Positions 1 through 5,063 of a DNA stretch of 5,419 nt are shown here, piece by piece (the stretch's first letter is position 1; every line of letters begins with the position of its first letter). The stretch covers positions 1 to 5,419 of the forward strand of contig JALSNG010000009.1 in NCBI GenBank assembly GCA_026987155.1, written 5' to 3'. Below the pieces are notes generated by a model. It was given only the letters and a program-made list of their open reading frames with translations, was not told the DNA's origin and did not search any database. The translations under genes and the position numbers were made by a program. The stretch is from Thermococcus sp. (GTDB lineage Archaea; Methanobacteriota_B; Thermococci; Thermococcales; Thermococcaceae).

Positions 1-74
1 ATTTTTCTTGTTGAAAGGTTTTTGCGTTTGAGTTGGAATTTATGGAATGGAGTTTGAATACATCCGATTGATAA

Positions 75-123
75 GGGTTTACTTTTGTTTAGCGCTCCGA
101 AGGAGCGCGGGTGAAGTAAACCC
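75..123. repeat. Nested inverted repeat, 10-bp outer and 7-bp inner stem
   Basis: GGGTTTACTT at 75-84 is perfectly complementary to AAGTAAACCC at 114-123. Inside it, GCGCTCC at 92-98 pairs perfectly with GGAGCGC at 102-108 across a GAA triloop. The internal loop has 7 bases on the left (85-91) and 5 on the right (109-113). GTTTA at 87-91 could compete for TAAAC at 117-121. The GAA triloop closed by a C-G pair is of the type known to make very stable single-stranded DNA mini-hairpins. No T-run follows on the plus strand, so it does not look like a simple terminator. It could be a structured RNA, a transposon-end hairpin or a dispersed repeat. Confidence 0.75.
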
Positions 124-253
124 CTTGAAAAGCCAGGGAAGAACGCATTCCAAAAACCAGAATGGCAAGTTGAGTGAACCCCCATGGAAAAGCGTACTAC
201 ATCAAAAACAATCCATAACCAACCGACCTCCTCTCGGCTAAGGGCAAGGCTTG

Positions 254-265
254 CAAAAGAAAAAA
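254..265 (-). terminator. Candidate oligo-T terminator for tRNA-Arg transcript
   Basis: On the minus strand this reads as T6-C-T4 followed by G, about 80 nt past the tRNA 3' end. Archaeal RNA polymerase terminates at oligo-T tracts in non-template DNA, so this is the first good candidate downstream of the tRNA. The hairpin at 318-341 lies between the tRNA and this tract. No transcript data support it. Confidence 0.3.
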
Positions 266-300
266 GTCAGGATTTTTTGACCAACATTTATACAAGCAGA

Positions 301-341
301 GTTCCATCAAATTTGATGAAACTTTGCGCCAGCAAAGTTTC
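301..341. repeat. Adjacent, mutually exclusive inverted repeats
   Basis: CATCAAATTTGATG at 305-318 is a perfect 14-bp palindrome. With flanking bases, 301-322 is a 22-bp palindrome with a single mismatched pair (304/319). GAAACTTTGC at 318-327 also pairs perfectly with GCAAAGTTTC at 332-341 over a GCCA loop. The segment GAAAC (318-322) is used by both stems, so the two full structures exclude each other. The block ends three bases before the CCA end of the tRNA gene. It may act in tRNA 3' processing or termination, or be a dispersed thermococcal repeat or a transposon end; the sequence does not decide. Confidence 0.7.
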
Positions 342-343
342 GA

Positions 344-419
<76 letters not shown>

Positions 420-428
420 TCGGAAGTG

Positions 429-461
429 TTATAAGCCCCCCTAAGATAAACCTTGCGGTGG
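429..461 (+). promoter_or_regulatory. TATA box and ribosome binding site of the dUTPase-like gene
   Basis: TTATAAG (429-435) lies about 36 bp before the ATG at 468, which predicts a start site near 458 and a leader of about 10 nt. GGTGG (457-461) ends six bases before that ATG and matches the archaeal anti-Shine-Dalgarno. The TATA box sits only 10 bp outside the tRNA 5' end, so this promoter and the tRNA promoter interlock. Confidence 0.5.
442..450 (-). promoter_or_regulatory. TATA box for tRNA-Arg
   Basis: On the minus strand TTTATCTTA is centred about 27 bp upstream of the mature tRNA 5' end (419), the normal distance from an archaeal TATA box to its start site. Purine-rich GCAAGG lies just upstream as a possible BRE. 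It overlaps the leader region of the divergent gene. Confidence 0.55.
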
Positions 462-467
462 ATTATA

Positions 468-938
468 ATGATGCTCCCGGACTGGAAAATAAGGAAAGAG
501 ATACTCATAGAACCCTTCAGCGAGAAGTCCCTTCAGTCAGCAGGCTACGATCTGCGTGTTGGAGAGGAAGCGTACATAAACGGGGAACTAATAGACGTTA
601 AAGAGGCCGGGAAAGTGGTACTCCCCCCAAAGACTTATGCACTAATCCTGACCCTTGAGAGGATTAGGCTTCCAAACGACATCATGGGAGACATGAAACT
701 GAGGAGTAGCCTTGCCAGAGAGGGCCTTCTCGGCTCTTTTGCATGGGTTGATCCAGGCTGGGACGGCAATCTCACTCTCGGAATCTACAACGCCTCGAAT
801 GAAGCCGTTGAGCTCACCTATGGGGAACGTTTCGTGCAGATAGCATTCATACGGCTTGAAGGACCCGCCAAAAAACCATATCGGGGCAACTACCAGGGGA
901 GCAGCAGTATAGCCCTATCCAAGAGAAGGAAAAGATGA
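468..938 (+). CDS. dut: Probable dUTP diphosphatase (dCTP deaminase family, archaeal dUTPase type)
   Basis: A 156-aa soluble protein of the dCTP deaminase/dUTPase superfamily, which forms beta-rich trimers. Family marks are SLQSAGYDLR (21-30), RSSLAREG (79-86, triphosphate contacts and subunit interface), FAWVDPGWDGNLTL (91-104) with an Asp (95) matching the catalytic Asp of dUTPase motif III, and a flexible Gly-containing tail RGNYQGSS (139-146) resembling the lid motif. At 105 the residue is Gly, where dCTP deaminases carry the catalytic Glu of their TLE motif. I therefore infer hydrolysis of dUTP to dUMP and pyrophosphate rather than dCTP deamination. That activity keeps uracil out of DNA, which matters for archaeal polymerases that stall at uracil. 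The ATG at 468 is chosen because GGTGG ends six bases upstream; an adjacent ATG at 471 and an in-frame TTG at 453 are alternatives. Many annotations would call this gene dcd. Confidence 0.9.
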   Translation: MMLPDWKIRKEILIEPFSEKSLQSAGYDLRVGEEAYINGELIDVKEAGKVVLPPKTYALILTLERIRLPNDIMGDMKLRSSLAREGLLGSFAWVDPGWDGNLTLGIYNASNEAVELTYGERFVQIAFIRLEGPAKKPYRGNYQGSSSIALSKRRKR

Positions 939-1195
939 GCCCATCACTGTAAGGGTCCCCTCTAACTCCTGTTGTCTTATTTCACCCGTTACTCCACCAT
1001 TCCTTGGAGGGAGTATGCCTCATGAGGGTTTCCTCCCATGGAATTTCCCCAAATACTGGTTGAGGGTGTTACCCAGGTGGGGCCTTCCACAATTTCTTGT
1101 AAATCACCCCGGGAAAAAAACGGCTATTGAAAGAATGACCTAAGGGCACTGAGACTTTGGTTTAGTATCCTGTCCCCTGCTGGGAATTACGGAGT
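939..1195. other. Intergenic stretch with no recognised gene
   Basis: I see no open frame with a ribosome binding site, no tRNA-like fold and no convincing C/D or H/ACA guide RNA here. There is a weak imperfect inverted repeat (1001-1013 with 1031-1043, 10 of 13 positions) and a small GGGT/ACCC hairpin at 1064-1074. Seven A residues at 1114-1120 would give an oligo-T stop for any minus-strand transcript. The stretch is long for this compact genome and may simply be the 3' flank of the dUTPase-like gene plus upstream DNA of the histone promoter. Confidence 0.5.
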
Positions 1196-1213
1196 TGAGA
1201 AGCCTCTTCTCAC

Positions 1214-1272
1214 CGAAAGGTTTATATAGCTCCTATCACCACAAGAGTAATGAAAAACCCTTCCCGGAGGTG
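1214..1272 (+). promoter_or_regulatory. Strong histone promoter (BRE, TATA) and Shine-Dalgarno
   Basis: CCGAAAG (1214-1220) is a good BRE and abuts the near-consensus TATA box TTTATATA (1222-1229). This predicts a start near 1250-1253 and a leader of about 26 nt. GGAGGTG (1266-1272) is a full-strength ribosome binding site six bases before the histone ATG. The combination fits very high expression. An inverted repeat TGAGAA/TTCTCA (1196-1201 and 1208-1213) touches the BRE and could be an operator. Confidence 0.8.
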
Positions 1273-1278
1273 TTGTGA

Positions 1279-1482
1279 ATGGCCGAGTTGCCGATTGCCC
1301 CGATTGACAGACTTATAAGGAAGGCCGGCGCTGAGAGGGTCAGTGAGGAGGCCGCCAAGGTTCTTGCGGAATACCTTGAGGAGTACGCCATCGAGCTTTC
1401 CAAGAAGTCCGTTGAGTACGCCAGGCACGCCGGCAGAAAGACCGTCAAGGCCGAGGACATCAAGCTCGCCATCAAGGCCTGA
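1279..1482 (+). CDS. Archaeal histone (HMf family)
   Basis: This 67-aa protein is one complete histone fold without tails. Helix 1 spans about 5-14, the long helix 2 about 22-49 and helix 3 about 57-66. Conserved features are the N-terminal MAELPIAPIDRLIRKAG, the loop-1 Arg20, the loop-2 RKT (53-55) and Asp60, which pairs with Arg53 in the RxTxxxxD motif. His50 lies at the dimer-dimer interface and Gly17 at the position known to permit close stacking of dimers into extended histone-DNA filaments. It would dimerise, wrap DNA and compact the chromosome. It is very close to the T. kodakarensis paralogues HtkA/HtkB; I cannot tell which is the orthologue, so no symbol is given. It is a single-gene unit with its own strong promoter and a likely terminator. 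Confidence 0.97.
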   Translation: MAELPIAPIDRLIRKAGAERVSEEAAKVLAEYLEEYAIELSKKSVEYARHAGRKTVKAEDIKLAIKA

Positions 1483-1502
1483 AGGCCTTTCTGGCTTCTT
1501 TT
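1474..1502 (+). terminator. Hairpin plus T-rich terminator after the histone gene
   Basis: AAGGCC (1474-1479) pairs with GGCCTT (1484-1489) across a loop that contains the histone stop codon. The T-rich stretch that follows runs to 1502 with TTCTTTT at its end. Archaeal termination depends mainly on the T tract; the hairpin may add stability to the short mRNA. Confidence 0.4.
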
Positions 1503-1527
1503 ACCTCCAATTTCCCAACCGTTAGCG

Positions 1528-1534
1528 TTTTAAG
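1528..1534 (+). promoter_or_regulatory. TATA-like box of the radical SAM gene
   Basis: TTTTAAG is centred 25 bp before the ATG at 1556. Transcription would then start at or next to the start codon. No Shine-Dalgarno sequence precedes that ATG, so a leaderless mRNA is the simplest reading. Confidence 0.45.
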
Positions 1535-1555
1535 CCCATTCTCAAGGGTTCAGAC

Positions 1556-2830
1556 ATGCCCGAGATAGCCGTCCGAATGACCAAGCGCAACCACAACGCC
1601 TTCGTCCACCTCCTCGGCGCCCTGGAGAGTCAGGGCTTTGACCTTGGAGAACTGTTGATAACGAAGGACTTCAGCGAGATTCTTAAGGCACGACCGAAAG
1701 TTGTCCTCTACTCGTTCTTCACGGAAGAGATATGGGGTTCTCTGCCGGAGGAAGTGAAGCTCCTAAAAGAGAGGGGGGCACTATTAATAGCCGGCGGCTA
1801 TCACGCCATAGCGATGCCCAGGCATACCCTTAACCAGCTCGGCTTCGATATCGCCGTTATAGGGGAGGGGGAAGAGGTTCTTTACCGGCTCCTCACCCTT
1901 CTGAAAAAGAATGGGTATCGAATCACTAAGGAGCTCCTCGACATTACAGGTCTTGCTTTCCACTTCAACGGCGAGTTCGTCTTTACAGGCTTTGCGAAGG
2001 TTGAGGACTTCTGGCGATTTCCACCCTATCCCGAGAGCGTTCGCTTGATATCTCCGATAGAGATAACCCGCGGCTGCCCCTTCGGTTGCTACTACTGCCA
2101 GACGCCGTACATCAAAGGCCTCCGCATGAGGCATCGCCCAATAGACCAGATCGTCAAGTACTCCCGCAGGATGAGGGACATGCGTTACATAACGCCAAAC
2201 GCCTTCGCCTACGGCTCTCCGGGGGCGATACTCAAAATCAACAAGCTCGAGGCCCTTCTCAAGGCCCTTCAGCCCCTCAGAAAAGAGGGCAGGAGACTCT
2301 ACTACGGGACATTCCCAAGCGAGGTCAGGCCTGAGTTCGTCCTTCCGGAGACCCTGGAGCTCCTTATCGACTACGCCGACAACAGAAGGCTGGCGATAGG
2401 CGCCCAGAGCGGCGACGATGCAATGCTCAAAGCAATGCACAGGATTCACAGGGTCGAGCACGTTAAGCAAGCGGTCGAGTACATGCTTGAATACGGCTTT
2501 GAACCCGTCGTTGACTTTATCGTCGGCCTGCCGAACGAGAGTGAAGAAAGCCAGCGCAGAAGCATCGAGCTGATGAAGTGGATCATGAGTAAGGGCGGTA
2601 AGGTCAGGGCGCACTACTTCATGCCCCTCCCCGGAACTCCCTGGGCCCGCTGTAAGCCGAGCCCGCTGAGCGAGGAGATGAAAAAGTTCCTGGGGAGGAT
2701 GGCAGCGAAGGGTAAGATAGAGGGCTCGTGGGGCAAGCAGGTTGAGCTCTCCAGAAAACTCCAGAGGCTTATGGAGGAGTTCTACGAGGAACCCATGAGT
2801 TATCGGGGAAGAGTTCTTTCTGCATGCTAA
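1556..2830 (+). CDS. Radical SAM protein with B12-binding-like N-terminal domain (MJ_1487-like)
   Basis: A 424-aa protein. Residues 1-150 look like a Rossmann-type cobalamin-binding domain, with GGYHA (80-84) and FDIAVIGEGEE (97-107) as in B12-binding radical SAM enzymes; the DxHxxG cobalt-ligand motif is not visible. The radical SAM core starts at about 165 with C174-x3-C178-x2-C181, the three ligands of the [4Fe-4S] cluster that cleaves S-adenosylmethionine. GAQSG (282-286), VDFIVGLPNE (319-328) and PLPGTP (357-362) are motifs shared with MiaB-like and cobalamin-dependent enzymes. There is no C-terminal TRAM domain. The protein resembles the archaeal B12-binding/radical SAM family named after MJ_1487, whose reaction I do not know. 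A methylation or methylthiolation-type reaction is an inference from the fold. The ATG at 1556 is chosen because the conserved N-terminal region begins there and a TATA box fits a leaderless start. Confidence 0.9.
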   Translation: MPEIAVRMTKRNHNAFVHLLGALESQGFDLGELLITKDFSEILKARPKVVLYSFFTEEIWGSLPEEVKLLKERGALLIAGGYHAIAMPRHTLNQLGFDIAVIGEGEEVLYRLLTLLKKNGYRITKELLDITGLAFHFNGEFVFTGFAKVEDFWRFPPYPESVRLISPIEITRGCPFGCYYCQTPYIKGLRMRHRPIDQIVKYSRRMRDMRYITPNAFAYGSPGAILKINKLEALLKALQPLRKEGRRLYYGTFPSEVRPEFVLPETLELLIDYADNRRLAIGAQSGDDAMLKAMHRIHRVEHVKQAVEYMLEYGFEPVVDFIVGLPNESEESQRRSIELMKWIMSKGGKVRAHYFMPLPGTPWARCKPSPLSEEMKKFLGRMAAKGKIEGSWGKQVELSRKLQRLMEEFYEEPMSYRGRVLSAC

Positions 2831-2872
2831 GCGAAAACTTTTTACGCTATTTTCCCATAAAAAGTATGGTGG
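2831..2872 (+). promoter_or_regulatory. Promoter and RBS of the membrane protein-Toprim-dnaG cluster
   Basis: GCGAAAA (2831-2837) followed directly by CTTTTTAC (2838-2845) reads as BRE plus TATA and predicts a start near 2867. GGTGG (2868-2872) is four bases before the ATG at 2877. The T5 and T4 tracts here could also end the upstream radical SAM transcript. Confidence 0.5.
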
Positions 2873-2876
2873 TTGT

Positions 2877-3215
2877 ATGAAAAACCTCTGGATCATTCTT
2901 TCAATAGCCGTTTTCGTGACATTCTCATACCTCACGGGAGGGGTGGCGGGATTAATATCGGCCGCCCTACTCTCAGGACTCCTTCTCGTATCCGCTTCGA
3001 ACCAGAGGTTCGCAGGGGCGTTTATCTACTTCTTTTTAGGGTTTGCCTCTGGTTTCATCATGGCTATTGCGATAGCACACTACGTCAAACCCACTGGAAT
3101 AGAGAGCGCGTTGCTCTTTGCCCTTCCCATTGGGGGGTCTTTACTGGCTCTCTGGTACGGAAAAAGAAAGGATTTTACCTATTGGCCCGTTTTCGGGTAC
3201 CGTTACAGACTTTGA
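2877..3215 (+). CDS. Small four-helix membrane protein, function unknown
   Basis: I do not recognise a family. The 112-aa protein is almost entirely hydrophobic, with predicted transmembrane segments at about 4-20, 22-40, 46-68 and 76-94. Short charged loops (R44, K71) and a basic, aromatic tail from 96 onward (KRK, then YWPVFGYRYRL) follow the last helix. The positive-inside rule places both ends in the cytoplasm. There is no cleavable signal peptide and no visible catalytic motif. Several Gly-Ala-Ser rich helix faces suggest tight packing, as in small transporter-like or multimeric membrane proteins. The gene appears to head a unit with the Toprim gene 30 bp downstream and dnaG beyond. Whether the link is functional or only co-transcription is open. 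Confidence 0.8.
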   Translation: MKNLWIILSIAVFVTFSYLTGGVAGLISAALLSGLLLVSASNQRFAGAFIYFFLGFASGFIMAIAIAHYVKPTGIESALLFALPIGGSLLALWYGKRKDFTYWPVFGYRYRL

Positions 3216-3245
3216 GGAGCGTTGGTAAAGATAAGGTGGGTCTGT

Positions 3246-3647
3246 ATGTACGCCGAAAACTATAAAAGATTCCTGGAGCTTATAGACAAACTGCGAGAGT
3301 TTGAAGGTGCCCTCATTGTGGAGGGTATGAGAGACGAGGTGGCTCTGAGGAATCTGGGGGTCAGGGCGGAGATAATAAAGCTTTCCCGCTTCCCATTGGT
3401 GGAAATCGCTCTCATTGCCTCATCGTATAAGGAGGTCATGATACTCACAGACTTCGACAGAAAAGGCGAAGAACTCGCAAGGAAGCTACTCGGCTATCTG
3501 TCGGGTTACCCATGTAGAGTCGATTCAGAGACGCGAAAGGAGCTGAAGAGGATAGCAAAAAAGGACATCAAAGGTATCGAAGACCTTTACGGTCTCTACC
3601 TTAAAATCCTCTCCGTTTCTGACCCCCACATGGAGGGGATTCGATGA
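3246..3647 (+). CDS. Stand-alone Toprim-domain protein (UPF0292-like)
   Basis: This 133-aa protein consists mainly of one Toprim fold. The metal-binding signature is visible: LIVEGMRD (23-30) with Glu26, and ILTDFDRKG (66-74) with Asp69 and Asp71. A helical basic C-terminus follows (about 94-133). Toprim domains use Mg2+ in primases, topoisomerases, OLD nucleases and RNase M5. Stand-alone archaeal Toprim proteins of this size (UPF0292) have no established substrate that I know of; RNA or DNA cleavage is an inference. The ATG at 3246 is preferred because GGTGG (3235-3239) ends six bases upstream. An in-frame TTG at 3222 would add eight residues, but its GAGGAG is only two bases away. The stop codon overlaps an ATG (ATGA, 3644-3647) in frame with dnaG, suggesting close coupling. 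Confidence 0.9.
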   Translation: MYAENYKRFLELIDKLREFEGALIVEGMRDEVALRNLGVRAEIIKLSRFPLVEIALIASSYKEVMILTDFDRKGEELARKLLGYLSGYPCRVDSETRKELKRIAKKDIKGIEDLYGLYLKILSVSDPHMEGIR

Positions 3648-3721
3648 AGAGGAAGAAAACAGTGCTCCACCATGTTTTGACCGAGAAGCAGAAATTTGAA
3701 AAAAAGAAAGAAGGTGGTAGA

Positions 3722-5029
3722 ATGTCGGCAAAAGATGAGTTTGGAACGACGAAGTATGTGGTTTACGCTGAGTTTGAAGCCAACGGGATTGTCGAAAGGC
3801 CCGATGTGGTGGGGGCGATTTTTGGACAGACCGAGGGTCTCTTAGGAGATGACCTCGATTTGAGGGAACTTCAGAAGACCGGAAGGATTGGAAGGATAAG
3901 GGTTGAGGTTCACACCAAGGCCGGAAAGACCTACGGAACGATAACGGTTCCATCAAGCCTTGACAGGGTTGAGACAGCTATCCTTGCGGCGGCCCTTGAG
4001 ACCATCGACCGCGTTGGCCCGGCAGAGGCCAAGATAAAGGTTCTCCGCATCGAAGACGTCAGGGCGACCAAGAGGAAGTACATAATCGAGAGGGCCAAGG
4101 AGATACTGGAGAGCCTCATGGAGCAGGAGATACCAGAAACCCAGGAACTTACCGAAGAGGTTAAGAAAGCTGTCCGTGCCAAGGAACTCATAGAGTACGG
4201 CCCCGAGAAGCTCCCAGCCGGACCCCACGTGCCGTTCTCTGACTCAATCATCGTCGTTGAGGGAAGGGCCGACGTCCTCAACCTGCTCAAGCACGGCATA
4301 AAGAACGCCATAGCAGTTGAGGGAACCTCCGTCCCCGAGACCATCATAAAGCTCAGCAAGGAGAGGATCGTTACCGCATTTACCGACGGTGACCGCGGCG
4401 GTGAGCTCATCCTCAAGGAGCTCCTTCAGGTTGCCGATGTGGACTACGTGGCAAGGGCACCGGAAGGCAAAGAAGTAGAGGAGCTTACCAAGAAGGAGAT
4501 AGTCAAGTCCCTAAGGAGCAAGGTTCCGGCCGAGCAGGTCATAACGGAGATATTCTACAAGGGCAAGAACTTCTACGACGTTATAAGAGAAAAAGAAAAA
4601 TCAAGGAGCACCGAGGTCAAAGAGGAAAAACCGCCCTCCATTCCACAGCCCCAGCCCAATGTTCAACAGAAAACCCCAGAGAAACCCAAGCCACAGACAC
4701 CACCTGAAAAAATAATCCGGCCGATAGCACAGCCTAAGACGGTGGGTGAGGATTTCGGCGAGTTCATAGAAAGGGTCAAGAGCGGAAAAGAATCCGTGGC
4801 CCTTCTCCTTGACAAGGACAAGAGGGTTATTGAGGAGATTCCAGTCAGGGAACTTACAAATAAACTTATGGAACGCAAGGATGTTTACGCCGTGGTTTTT
4901 AACGGGGTCATAACCCAGAGGCTCATAGACACTGTGAGCGAAACGGGCGTCAAGTATCTCGTCGGAGCCAGGAAATACAACGTAGTTAGAAGGCCGGTTA
5001 ACCTGAAAATAATCACTTTTGCAGAGTGA
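3722..5029 (+). CDS. dnaG: DnaG-type primase homologue (archaeal)
   Basis: A 435-aa archaeal DnaG. The N-terminal domain (about 1-165) contains the conserved KYVVYAEFEANGIVERP and GAIFGQTEGLLGDDLDL stretches. The Toprim core (about 170-250) has VEGRAD with Glu180 and Asp184, and DGD with Asp222 and Asp224 for metal binding. A Pro/Gln/Lys-rich linker (about 304-340) leads to a compact C-terminal domain (341-435). The archaeal replicative primase is PriSL; archaeal DnaG shows limited primase activity in vitro and is a known partner of the RNA exosome in Sulfolobus, where its N-terminal region binds Csl4. A role in RNA turnover is therefore likely. The ATG at 3722 is chosen because GGTGGT (3713-3718) lies just upstream and conserved sequence starts right after. 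An in-frame ATG at 3644 would add 26 Lys-rich residues. The gene follows another Toprim gene. Confidence 0.96.
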   Translation: MSAKDEFGTTKYVVYAEFEANGIVERPDVVGAIFGQTEGLLGDDLDLRELQKTGRIGRIRVEVHTKAGKTYGTITVPSSLDRVETAILAAALETIDRVGPAEAKIKVLRIEDVRATKRKYIIERAKEILESLMEQEIPETQELTEEVKKAVRAKELIEYGPEKLPAGPHVPFSDSIIVVEGRADVLNLLKHGIKNAIAVEGTSVPETIIKLSKERIVTAFTDGDRGGELILKELLQVADVDYVARAPEGKEVEELTKKEIVKSLRSKVPAEQVITEIFYKGKNFYDVIREKEKSRSTEVKEEKPPSIPQPQPNVQQKTPEKPKPQTPPEKIIRPIAQPKTVGEDFGEFIERVKSGKESVALLLDKDKRVIEEIPVRELTNKLMERKDVYAVVFNGVITQRLIDTVSETGVKYLVGARKYNVVRRPVNLKIITFAE

Positions 5030-5032
5030 GGG

Positions 5033-5052
5033 TATCTTTTCTCTATTCTTTT
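5033..5052 (+). terminator. T-rich terminator of the dnaG unit
   Basis: Pyrimidine-rich DNA with TTTT at 5037-5040 and 5049-5052 follows the dnaG stop codon within four bases. This matches archaeal intrinsic termination at T tracts without a strong hairpin. The next gene has its own promoter further downstream. Confidence 0.5.
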
Positions 5053-5063
5053 GAATTCACCCG

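Larger units (their letters stand above)
1..343. other. Hairpin-rich region without a convincing gene, downstream of tRNA-Arg
   Basis: No protein family is recognisable in this stretch. Two short open frames on the plus strand (47-241 and 184-408) read through the inverted repeats and, for the second, antisense through the tRNA. Neither has a ribosome binding site or a recognisable motif, so I do not call them genes. What can be seen is two blocks of inverted repeats (75-123 and 301-341), A/T runs at 255-278, and a TATA-like TTTATAC at 287-293 on the plus strand. The stretch lies directly 3' of a tRNA gene, a common place for integrated elements and their remains. Its origin is unknown. Confidence 0.6.

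Noticed and set aside
75..123. Reading the nested hairpin as an H/ACA guide RNA
   Set aside because: The internal loop is suggestive, but there is no K-turn or K-loop and no ACA after the lower stem.
47..241. Short plus-strand open frame upstream of the tRNA
   Set aside because: It reads through the nested hairpin, has no ribosome binding site and matches no family I recognise; chance openness is likely.
268..318. Possible C/D box guide RNA on the minus strand (TGATGG ... CTGA followed by T6)
   Set aside because: The C box is imperfect and no properly spaced D'/C' boxes or guide segments of 10-12 nt can be placed.
453..467. TTG start extending the dUTPase-like protein by five residues
   Set aside because: The GGTGG ribosome binding site lies inside the extension and suits the ATG at 468; the family normally begins near MMLPDW.
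1126..1133. ATTGAAAG, like the end of thermococcal CRISPR repeats
   Set aside because: Only eight bases match, there is one copy and no regular spacing, so no array is present.
1784..2935. Long open frame of 383 codons on the minus strand opposite the radical SAM gene
   Set aside because: The sense strand encodes a protein with clear family motifs. The antisense frame has no recognisable domain or ribosome binding site and arises from codon bias in GC-rich coding DNA.
3222..3245. TTG start extending the Toprim protein by eight residues
   Set aside because: Its GAGGAG is only two bases away, while the ATG at 3246 has GGTGG at a normal distance.
3931..4416. Ser/Arg-rich minus-strand open frame inside dnaG
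   Set aside because: It is a shadow of the conserved Toprim region of dnaG, with low-complexity composition and no initiation signals.
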